Source: Anaerolineae bacterium
GTDB taxonomy: Bacteria > Chloroflexota > Anaerolineae > Anaerolineales > Anaerolineaceae
Direction of reading: 5' to 3'
Assembly (NCBI GenBank): GCA_013314735.1
Contig: JABUFD010000002.1
Coordinates: 558,001 to 622,000, forward strand
DNA length: 64,000 nt
Made by a program: the position numbers and the translations under genes. Shown here piece after piece: positions 24,129-31,575 of this stretch. Within the stretch, counting starts at the first letter, position 1, and each line of letters starts with the position of its first letter. The notes under the pieces were generated by a model. The model did not search any database and was not told the origin of the DNA. It was given only the letters and a program-made list of their open reading frames with translations.

Positions 24129-26954
24129 ATGTTTTGTGTCTATTGTGGTCACCCGGTGCCCGATGGCGCCGAAACCTGTCCCAACTGCCAGCGCCCGGCG
24201 CTAGCTCCGCCTGTGCCGCCGGCACAGGAAGCTGCGCCCGAGCCGCAGTCCGCTAAAGCGACGGCCAGCTTTGAACTGCCGCAGACGCGGCTTTCGATAC
24301 CCGTGCCGCCGGAGGAATCCGGCGATGATGACCTGGCTGCCCTGACGGCCTCGATCATCCAGCCGGCGGCGGAACCTCCCGCTGCGCCCACCCGGGCGGC
24401 CGATTACACCCTGCCGGAACTGGAACCCACCCCGCCACCGCAGGTCCTGCCGTTTGATCTCCCGCCGCGTTCCCAGCCTGTGCCTGCGGCTGCTGCGACA
24501 GCGGGGCGCAAAGCGGCCAAAGCCGCCAAAGAAGCCCGGCCGCGGGGCAAGGTCAAAACCTGGCAGATCCTGGTCGGGCTGGCGGCGCTGCTGCTGATCT
24601 GCGTGGCGGCGGGGGTGGCGGTGCTGTATCTCACCCGCCCGGCATGGCTCCCGTTTGAACTGCCACAGCTGCCGGTACTGGCTGGCCCCAAAGAGGCGCC
24701 TGCCTACCTGGTGGCGTATCCCAACCGCAAGGGAGAAAATGAAATTTTTTGGCAGGATGGCAAGGACAGCATCCTGCTGATGGAGGATGTGCTGCAAAAC
24801 CCATCCGACCTGCGCTTCCCGGTGGCATACCAGGGCGGCCAGGCGGTCTACCGTTTCTGGAACCCGGCGGAGTTCATTCCCGGCAGCAGCCAGGTGCTGG
24901 TGCGCACACTTGACGGTGATGACATGCGCGTATTGCTGGTTGATCCCGGGGCAAAGGAAATTGCGCCGCTGGAAATTTTCGCTTCCGACCAGCCGCACCA
25001 GGTGTCTTTACTGGAGGACGGTACGATTGTGATCGTGGAATTCCGTGAGGAAAGCAAACGCGCCTATGTTTCCCGCAGCGGCGCGGAAGCCGAACGGGTG
25101 CTGAAAGCGGATGACCTCCTGCTGGTGCCCGCAACGCAGCAATGGATTGCGATTGACCACAGCAGTGACGGTGAAAGCGATACATACACCCTGGTGGGGC
25201 TCGAGGGTGAGGAGATCGCCACCCTGTACGACGGCGCACCGGTGCGCCGCCATGCGGTTTCACCGGCGGGGGTATACCTCACACTGGTGGTGCCGGTTGA
25301 GGAGGGGGAGGAGTTGGTATTGATTGACCTGCGCGCGCAGGAGGAAATATCCACACTGGATGATTATGCCGCCTTCCCCGAAGTGGGCTTTGCCGACAAC
25401 AGCGACCTGGGGTGGTTCATTGCCGAGGATGAAGAGGGCTGGCTGACCCTGGGTGCCACCCTCGACGGCGAATGGCAGATCCTGGCAGAAGGACTGCCGC
25501 AGCTGGCGGTTACCGCCAGTGCCGACCGCCCGTGGCTGGCGTACCTCACCATGGATGAGGACGGCGAGGAATCCCTGCTGTACACAGCCGATGTGGAACA
25601 GGGTACAGTGCAGCAGGTGTACAGCAGCGATGAAAGGTTGATGTTGTTTTCCGGGTTCCCTGGCATTCCGCTGCGCTTCTTTGCCGAAGAACGCACCAGC
25701 GACAACGAGGTCACCCTGCTCAGTTTTGGCTTTGACGGGGATGACCCGCTGGTGCTGTTTAACGAAGACCAGGTGGAGAACATGTTTTACCGCGTGTGGT
25801 CTGACTATTTATTGATCGAGTACCGCATGGAGGAGAAGCAGTACCTGTGGGTGTGCTCACCTTATGATGAAGATGGTTTCCTGCTGCTGGAGGAATGGGA
25901 AGGTTTCACCGTGCATGACCTGTTGCCGGATGAAAAACAGGTGCTGTTCTCCGCCCGCGAGGAAAGCGATGATGACCCGGTGCTGTACACGGCGGACCTG
26001 GTTGAAAACGCCGATCCGCGTGAATTGGATGACAGCGACCTCAGCTTCCGCAGCGCGTACTTTCTGCCGGATGGTAAATCGGTTTTGTATACTGCCAAAC
26101 TGGATTTTGACGAGGACGCCAGCGAAGTGCGCCGGGCGCTGCTGGATGGCTCGGAAGCACCGCAGGTGGTTGCTGAAGACGCCCTGTTGATGGCCGTCAA
26201 CTGGCAGCAGCGCGACCTGCGCGAGTACGGCATGCTGTACCCGGTGTTCCTGCAAGAAAGCTCCGGTATGCAAACCCTCAAAACCAACCAGGTGTACACC
26301 CTCACCCTGGCGGAGGGCGAGCAGGAATTGCAGTACCGCGTGCGCTTTGAAGAGGAACGCCTGTACGAGGTGGTGGTGCGCGGGGCGGCCAATTCCAAAA
26401 ACTTTGACCCCGCCATCAGCACCCTCGACATGGCAGGTGAAGAACTGCGCACCGGCGACTATGATACCGGCCTGGACGAAAGCCTGCTGTTCAGCCCATG
26501 GGGCGAGGGTTCCGGATTGATCCAGATTGCCAACCAGTTGATCGCCGCACAGCCGGTAACGTTTGACCTGTACATCCAGAGTACAGTCGTGCTGCCGATC
26601 CAACCCGGGCAGCCGATATCCGGCACCAACAGCGCTGATGCCTACCTGGGGGCGCCCTGGTCTGAATCACCTTTCATAGTGGATATCTATGGTTTTGAAG
26701 CCAAAGCCGGCAGCAGCTATTCCGTCACCCTTACCGGCAGTGATGAGGTGACCCATTATGTCTACATGCTCGATGAAAGCATCGGGTATATCGGCGGTTC
26801 GTTCGACTATGTGAACGGCAGCCTGTCCTTTACGGCAGAGCCGGATGAAGACGGCTGGGTGTACCTGTTTGTGAGTGATTTTGGGCAAACCGATGACGGC
26901 AAGTTCGATCCCTCACTCGACCACAGCTACCGGCTGACGCTGGTACTGGATTGA
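24129..26954 (+). CDS. Large zinc-ribbon / transmembrane / propeller protein with C-terminal PPC-like domain
   Basis: A 941-residue protein that I cannot name. It starts with a zinc ribbon (CVYCGHPVPDGAETCPNC, residues 3-20), then a Pro/Ala-rich linker (about 25-140), one transmembrane helix (about 145-170) and a long beta-rich extracytoplasmic part with repeated propeller-like blades (about 180-700, e.g. YVSRSG, VLYTADL). It ends in one or two PPC-like beta sandwiches (about 710-941, ending DPSLDHSYRLTLVLD). The topology puts the ribbon inside and the sensor- or scaffold-like part outside. TATGAT at 23987-23992 is a possible -10. Confidence 0.7.
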   Translation: MFCVYCGHPVPDGAETCPNCQRPALAPPVPPAQEAAPEPQSAKATASFELPQTRLSIPVPPEESGDDDLAALTASIIQPAAEPPAAPTRAADYTLPELEPTPPPQVLPFDLPPRSQPVPAAAATAGRKAAKAAKEARPRGKVKTWQILVGLAALLLICVAAGVAVLYLTRPAWLPFELPQLPVLAGPKEAPAYLVAYPNRKGENEIFWQDGKDSILLMEDVLQNPSDLRFPVAYQGGQAVYRFWNPAEFIPGSSQVLVRTLDGDDMRVLLVDPGAKEIAPLEIFASDQPHQVSLLEDGTIVIVEFREESKRAYVSRSGAEAERVLKADDLLLVPATQQWIAIDHSSDGESDTYTLVGLEGEEIATLYDGAPVRRHAVSPAGVYLTLVVPVEEGEELVLIDLRAQEEISTLDDYAAFPEVGFADNSDLGWFIAEDEEGWLTLGATLDGEWQILAEGLPQLAVTASADRPWLAYLTMDEDGEESLLYTADVEQGTVQQVYSSDERLMLFSGFPGIPLRFFAEERTSDNEVTLLSFGFDGDDPLVLFNEDQVENMFYRVWSDYLLIEYRMEEKQYLWVCSPYDEDGFLLLEEWEGFTVHDLLPDEKQVLFSAREESDDDPVLYTADLVENADPRELDDSDLSFRSAYFLPDGKSVLYTAKLDFDEDASEVRRALLDGSEAPQVVAEDALLMAVNWQQRDLREYGMLYPVFLQESSGMQTLKTNQVYTLTLAEGEQELQYRVRFEEERLYEVVVRGAANSKNFDPAISTLDMAGEELRTGDYDTGLDESLLFSPWGEGSGLIQIANQLIAAQPVTFDLYIQSTVVLPIQPGQPISGTNSADAYLGAPWSESPFIVDIYGFEAKAGSSYSVTLTGSDEVTHYVYMLDESIGYIGGSFDYVNGSLSFTAEPDEDGWVYLFVSDFGQTDDGKFDPSLDHSYRLTLVLD

Positions 26955-26996
26955 ACCCGACGAAAGGGCTGTGCCCCTGCCTGTAAGCCTGTAATA

Positions 26997-27030
26997 ACAA
27001 TCGAACCGCCGATCGGCGGTTCGATTGTTT
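26997..27030. terminator. Bidirectional terminator between convergent genes
   Basis: A perfect palindrome of 16-bp arms (26997-27028, core CCGATCGG) followed by TT on the plus side and preceded by AATA. The arm sequence TCGAACC recurs in the hairpin at 31462-31491. Confidence 0.8.
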
Positions 27031-27062
27031 TCAGGATTCGTTGGGGGTTGCCTGTACGTCTT

Positions 27063-28130
27063 TTACAGGCGGATCACGTTACCGCAGTATTCGCAGGTGA
27101 TCGTATCCTGACCGCGCAGCACCTTTTGTTGAATGGCGCCGCCGCACGCCGGGCATTCGCTGGGGGCGTTTTTAACCCGTTCCAGCACTTCCTGCGCTAC
27201 TTCTTCGGTGCGGTGGCGCAAAAATTCACCACCCTGCACGCGCCGGATGGTGCTGCAGAACTCCTCGTTGTCGAGGTTGAACAGGCGGAACTGGGTTTTG
27301 TCATACGGACCGCCCTGCCCGAAGGTGAGGCGCATGTGGTCTTCGCCCTTCAGCAGCCCTTCCTGGTAGGCTTCGGCTTTGGCAATGGCGCTTACCGGGC
27401 ATTCGAACATCAGCTTGCGTTCAATTTCCGATTCCGTGGCAATGAACAATACTTTTTTCTTGACAATCTTGTCGTGCAGTTCAAAGATCAGGCGCTGGTC
27501 GGTGAGGTAAAGGATGCCTTTGGGATCCTGATTGTCCTCTTTGCCGTCGTGGTACCAGCGCACCTCGGCGGCTTCCACCAGGGCTTCGGTTTCCAGCAGG
27601 TGGAAGGTGGCCTGGTGCAATTCGGTCATCATCCAATCGAGGTGCTTCAGACGCAGGTCCATCTTGCGCACATCCTCATTGAAGGGGGCATAGGCGCTGC
27701 GCAGCACATTGGCGGCGGAATCCACCTGGCTTGCGAGGGTATCGACGGATTGCCGCACCCGGTTGATCTGTGCTTCCGCCTGGGCGGGCGGGCGTGTGGC
27801 GAACAATTGCAGGTTGCGCACCTGGGCATCGAGCTGCGACAGGTCTTTTTCCAGTTCGCCCTGGCGGCGGCGGATGTTGGCGGAAACGGTGAATTTTTTG
27901 GTATTCCAGCCGGACTGCAATTTTTTCACCTGGCTTTCCAGGTCGGTATCGAACACATAACCGCGTTCACGCAAATCTTTCAACGTATTGCCGAAGCGGT
28001 CGAGGTTCTGTTCGAGGGTGCTGATCTCCTGCTGGAGAGTGGCCAGGGTGGCCTTGTTGCGCAACTGGTCAACCGAAAAATCCAGTGACCGGAGCGCGCT
28101 TTGGACTTCTTCGCGGGTGGTCATTGCCAT
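27063..28130 (-). CDS. Coiled-coil / GRAM-like / zinc-ribbon protein
   Basis: A 355-residue protein with three parts. Residues 1-190 are mostly coiled coil (LATLQQEISTLEQNLDRF and later heptads). Residues about 200-300 form a GRAM/PH-like sheet (KGILYLTDQRLIFELHDK...KKVLFI). The C-terminus is a zinc ribbon (CPACGG...CEYCG, about 328-351). No membrane helix is present. It may be a cytoplasmic adaptor that binds lipid or nucleic acid; no function is known to me. AAGGAG seven nt upstream supports the first ATG. Confidence 0.7.
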   Translation of the reverse strand: MAMTTREEVQSALRSLDFSVDQLRNKATLATLQQEISTLEQNLDRFGNTLKDLRERGYVFDTDLESQVKKLQSGWNTKKFTVSANIRRRQGELEKDLSQLDAQVRNLQLFATRPPAQAEAQINRVRQSVDTLASQVDSAANVLRSAYAPFNEDVRKMDLRLKHLDWMMTELHQATFHLLETEALVEAAEVRWYHDGKEDNQDPKGILYLTDQRLIFELHDKIVKKKVLFIATESEIERKLMFECPVSAIAKAEAYQEGLLKGEDHMRLTFGQGGPYDKTQFRLFNLDNEEFCSTIRRVQGGEFLRHRTEEVAQEVLERVKNAPSECPACGGAIQQKVLRGQDTITCEYCGNVIRL

Positions 28131-28202
28131 GGTGGTACTCCTTTGTTGATGAGAACGAGGACAGACTGCGCCGTTGCGGCGCAGGATGACACGGGGGATT
28201 GT

Positions 28203-28865
28203 TTACAGGTCTTCCAGCTTGGCGTAGCCCTCCTTGAGGGCGTACAGCACGGCCTGGGTGCGGTTGGCCAGGTGCAGCTTGCTGAGGATGTTGCTGACAT
28301 GGAAGCGCACGGTGGTTTCACCCACCATCAGCTGGTTGGCGATTTCCTGGTTGGAAAGGCCGTGAGCGATCAGGTTGAGCACTTCCACCTCGCGGCTGGT
28401 AAGCACCTGTTCGGCCGGCTCTTCTTCCGGTTTTTCTTCTTTTAATTCCTGGATCAGCTTGCGCGCGATGGTGGGATGGAGCGAAGCTTTGCCCTGGTAA
28501 ATCTCATGGATCGCCTGGATCAACTCATCCGGTGAGGAATCTTTCAGCAGGTAGCCCAGCGCCCCGGCCTTGATGGCGGGGAACACTTTTTCATCCTCGG
28601 CGAAACTGGTGATGACAAGGATATTGGCTTTGGCGTCTTCTTTTTTAATTTCCTTGATGGCTTCGATCCCGTCTTTTTCCGGCATCACCAGGTCCATCAG
28701 GATCACATCTGGTTTGAGGGAACGCGCCTTCCACACCGCCTGGTTGCCGTTCTCGGCCTCGCCCACTACGGTCAGGTCCGGCTCGGTTTCCAGGATGGCG
28801 GACAGACCCTTGCGTACAACGGCGTGGTCATCAACAATCAGGATACGGATGGTTTGATCAGGCAT
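28203..28865 (-). CDS. NarL/FixJ-family response regulator
   Basis: A 220-residue two-domain regulator. The receiver has the acidic pair Asp12/Asp13, phosphoacceptor Asp58 (VILMDLVMPE) and the switch residues Ser/Thr in VITSF and Lys in AGALGYLLKD. A charged linker (KEEKPEEEPAEQ, about 142-153) leads to a LuxR-type HTH (LTSREVEVLNLIAHGLSNQEIA...VRFHVSNILSKL). No sensor kinase gene is adjacent; the only kinase in the window is at 52-55 kb. The gene ends 70 bp upstream of the coiled-coil gene's start, so the two may be co-transcribed. Confidence 0.9.
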   Translation of the reverse strand: MPDQTIRILIVDDHAVVRKGLSAILETEPDLTVVGEAENGNQAVWKARSLKPDVILMDLVMPEKDGIEAIKEIKKEDAKANILVITSFAEDEKVFPAIKAGALGYLLKDSSPDELIQAIHEIYQGKASLHPTIARKLIQELKEEKPEEEPAEQVLTSREVEVLNLIAHGLSNQEIANQLMVGETTVRFHVSNILSKLHLANRTQAVLYALKEGYAKLEDL

Positions 28866-28922
28866 GGTATTGTTCCTTTGGCTCAGGGGATGAGGGAATC
28901 AATGAACCTCATCCCACCTGTG

Positions 28923-28928
28923 ATTATA
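28923..28928 (-). promoter_or_regulatory. -10 element for the response-regulator gene
   Basis: TATAAT on the minus strand (context AGTTATAATCAC), 57 nt upstream of the ATG at 28865. Confidence 0.45.
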
Positions 28929-29007
28929 ACTTAAAATTTACCTCTGGCAGATGCAATGCCGGGCCCGGTTTTTTTACATGGTTCCCACCCCTTGGGCTGG
29001 TGGATGG

Positions 29008-29013
29008 TACAAT
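29008..29013 (+). promoter_or_regulatory. -10 element for the flavin-reductase-like gene
   Basis: TACAAT in GATGGTACAATAA (TGn extension), 29 nt before the ATG at 29043. Confidence 0.45.
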
Positions 29014-29042
29014 AAATCCACAAACAGGAAAAGGAGTTTTTA

Positions 29043-29570
29043 ATGGAACGAACGATCATTGACCCGCTGGATTTCACCACGCGCATTGCGCATTTGTGGG
29101 ATAAGGATTGGCTGCTGCTGGGCAGCGGCGATGTGGATGCCGGCCGCTATAACGCGATGACGGTGGCGTGGGGCAGCTTTGGGGTGATGTGGGGCCGCCC
29201 CTTCGCCCAGGTGGTGGTGCGGCCTTCGCGCCATACCTTTGGGCTGATGAACGCGTACGACAGTTTCACCCTCTCGGCATTTTCCCCGCAGTGGAAAAAG
29301 GCACTGGGTCTGCTGGGTTCCAAATCCGGGCGTGACGGCGACAAAATTGCCGAAAGCGGTTTGCGCGTGGTGCGCGGGGTGGTGGCGGCTGCGCCAACCT
29401 TCCCTGAGGCAATTCTCAGCATCGAGTGCCGTAAGCTGTACTGGCAGGATATGGACCCCGGGCATTTTCTCGATCCTGCAATTGAGGGCAGCTACAACGG
29501 CAGCGACTACCACCGCATCTATTTCGGTGAGATCATGCACCTGGAGGGCAGCGCGGATTTCCGCGGGTAA
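29043..29570 (+). CDS. Flavin reductase-like (FMN-binding split-barrel) protein
   Basis: A 175-residue split-barrel protein. NAMTVAWGSFGVMWGRPFAQVVVRPSRHTFGLM is the typical FMN-binding stretch of the flavin-reductase-like family, followed by the FTLSAFSPQWKKAL and ESGL segments. Members bind FMN and reduce flavin or act as small flavoproteins of unknown partner. AAGGAG is well placed. The gene is single and divergent from the response regulator. Confidence 0.82.
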   Translation: MERTIIDPLDFTTRIAHLWDKDWLLLGSGDVDAGRYNAMTVAWGSFGVMWGRPFAQVVVRPSRHTFGLMNAYDSFTLSAFSPQWKKALGLLGSKSGRDGDKIAESGLRVVRGVVAAAPTFPEAILSIECRKLYWQDMDPGHFLDPAIEGSYNGSDYHRIYFGEIMHLEGSADFRG

Positions 29571-29633
29571 CCGCACGCCATTTCAACGCGAATCCAGCCA
29601 ACCCGCCTGCAGTTGCTACGACCGCAGCTGGAT

Positions 29634-31007
29634 TTACTCCGGCGCCAATTCCAGGCTGGTTTCGGCGCGGGTCAGGTTCGTGATCCACTTGCCGGAGCGG
29701 AAGCGCAGGTAGCACATGAAATTCTTGACGATCTCCTCGCTTGCCACCATCAGGTACACCCAATACACCGGTAAGTGCAGCACATTCGCGCCCAGGTAGG
29801 CCATACTGACCCCCACCACCCACACCACCAGGCCATCCACCACCAGGGTGAAACGGGTATCGCCGCCGGGACGCAGAATACCCACCACAAAATTGGCCAT
29901 CATCGTCCGGCTCCACAGGATCATCCCCATCACGCGCATCAGGCGCACCGCGAAGAAGCGGGTTTGCTCTGAAACATTATAGATGCGGATGATGAATGGG
30001 GCTGAGAAAAAGATCACCGCGCCCAGCAGCAGCGCCAGGCCGGCGGAGATCAGGATCGACCAGCGCGCATAGGTTTTGGCATTGTGTTCCCTGCCCGCGC
30101 CGATCTCATTGCCGACCATGATGCCGGTGGCATTGGCCATACCGATCCCGATCACGAACACGAATTGTTCCACCGTGCCGGTGATATTGACCGCCGCCAC
30201 GGCTTCGGTGCTGATGTGGGCGTAAATGCTGTTGATGGTGGTGATGGCCAGCGACCACAGGGTTTCATTGACCAGCACCGGCGCAGTGGTTTTGAAGAAA
30301 CGCGCCAAAAAGCCGGCATCCCGCGCCATGGGTTGGAACAGGTTGACCGCGGCTGGCAGCTTTTTCCAGTACACGATTAACAGCAGGACGGCAAACTGTC
30401 CCAGGCGCACAACCAGTGTGCCGATCGCAGCCCCGCGCACCCCCAGCTGGGGGAAACCAAACTTGCCAAAGATCAGCAGGTAATTGACCAGCATATTGAA
30501 CAGCAGCCCCACCACGCTGATCGCGGTCGGCATCTTGACAATATGCACACTGCGCAGGATGGTGATGTAGGTCATATACATGCCCATGACCAGGTAGGTG
30601 ATGCCGATGATGCGCAGGTATTGTGCTCCCAGGCGGATCACCTCGGCATCGTTGGTATAAAAGCCCAGCACCGTTTCCGGTATCAGCAGGGCAACGGCGG
30701 AAAAAGCCATGCCGATCAGGGCGCTCAGCAGGATCGTCACGCGCTGGGCGCGGTGGATGCCATCCATGTCCTTCACGCCCCAGTATTGGGCGGCAAAGAT
30801 CGCCGCGCCGTTGGTTACACCGAAGATCACCAGGTTATAAACGAAGGTGATCTGGTTTGCCAATCCCACCGCCGCAATTGATTGTTCGCCCATCTGGCCC
30901 ATCATCACGGTGTCGAGCAGGTTAAAGGCGGCAAACAGCAGCTGCTGCAGCGCAATCGGCACCCCGATTTTCAGCAGGGTCTGGGTGTAGTATTTGTCCT
31001 TCAACAT
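29634..31007 (-). CDS. MATE-family multidrug/Na+ antiporter
   Basis: A 457-residue membrane protein with 12 predicted helices in two homologous halves. The N-half begins VPIALQQLLFAAFNLLDTVMMGQMG, the standard MATE start, and the C-half repeats the pattern in TTAPVLVNETLWSLAITTINSIYAH. The sequence groups with NorM/DinF-like pumps that export cationic drugs with Na+ or H+ influx. A minus-strand TACAAT at 31040-31045 is 32 nt upstream. It converges with the flavin-reductase-like gene. Confidence 0.9.
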   Translation of the reverse strand: MLKDKYYTQTLLKIGVPIALQQLLFAAFNLLDTVMMGQMGEQSIAAVGLANQITFVYNLVIFGVTNGAAIFAAQYWGVKDMDGIHRAQRVTILLSALIGMAFSAVALLIPETVLGFYTNDAEVIRLGAQYLRIIGITYLVMGMYMTYITILRSVHIVKMPTAISVVGLLFNMLVNYLLIFGKFGFPQLGVRGAAIGTLVVRLGQFAVLLLIVYWKKLPAAVNLFQPMARDAGFLARFFKTTAPVLVNETLWSLAITTINSIYAHISTEAVAAVNITGTVEQFVFVIGIGMANATGIMVGNEIGAGREHNAKTYARWSILISAGLALLLGAVIFFSAPFIIRIYNVSEQTRFFAVRLMRVMGMILWSRTMMANFVVGILRPGGDTRFTLVVDGLVVWVVGVSMAYLGANVLHLPVYWVYLMVASEEIVKNFMCYLRFRSGKWITNLTRAETSLELAPE

Positions 31008-31087
31008 GGTTCCGTTTTCCTCTTCCGCGGGATTGCTTGATTGTAACAGAAACTTTCTGGAAGAAGGAGTGCTGAGCCGCGCAACGG

Positions 31088-31343
31088 CCGGTATTTAACA
31101 TTGTTGAAACCAACGATCAAATTCGCCGGGATTTGGCCATCATCACCCCACCCCAGGCCCCTACAAGAGCTGGAGTGGACGCTTGTATTCGCAGCTGCCC
31201 TGCTTCCCTCCGTGATGGCGGGGTTGTGTGAAATGGTTGTTCGGAACGGTAAAGCCACGCCGCGGTGTGGTTGTGAATTCAGTGGTACACCAGCTGCACT
31301 ACCCTTGCTTTTCACGGTAACTTACGAGAATGTGAAAACCCTG
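31088..31343. mobile_element. MITE-like repeat, copy 2 (256 bp)
   Basis: The left end and first about 75 bp (GATTTGGCCATCAT, CCCCACCCC, GGCCCCT blocks) and the last about 80 bp (TTTTCACG, CGAGAATG, CCCTGG) match 14506-14864 in the same order. The terminal repeats are decayed (about 13 of 19 positions). The hairpin-rich middle of copy 1 is replaced by a different, shorter sequence. Confidence 0.6.
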
Positions 31344-31461
31344 GTGGGCTGAATATTGTAAAGGAATCACCAGGCCTGTGCACCTGCAGAAATAAGGCAA
31401 GAGGGTATCCGAACAGTCCAGTGTGGTTGAGCCGCGCCCCTGCATTTGTCGTTTTAAGAAT

Positions 31462-31491
31462 GATCGAACCACCAGATTTGGTGGTTCGATC
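31462..31491. terminator. Hairpin, possible terminator
   Basis: Arms GATCGAACCACC (31462-31473) and GGTGGTTCGATC (31480-31491) pair perfectly, with GTTTTCTGTTT on the plus side. It lies 85 bp beyond the stop of the leftward mannosidase gene, where the T-run is on the wrong strand. Its sequence is related to the terminator at 26997. Confidence 0.5.
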
Positions 31492-31575
31492 GTTTTCTGT
31501 TTGAGGTTGGGGGCTTCGCCTTGCTGTCATGAGGCTTGATGGGGAAACCCTGTTTCAGATGCAATCAAAGGCGCA

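Larger units (their letters stand above)
31008..31575. other. Gene-free interval with MITE-like copy 2 and a hairpin
   Basis: It holds the MATE promoter (31040-31045), the second MITE-like element (31088-31343) and a 12-bp-arm hairpin (31462-31491). No coding frame here is convincing. Confidence 0.6.

Noticed and set aside
27048-28088. 346-codon plus-strand frame
   Set aside because: It is antisense to the coiled-coil/zinc-ribbon gene and has a composition typical of a shadow frame.
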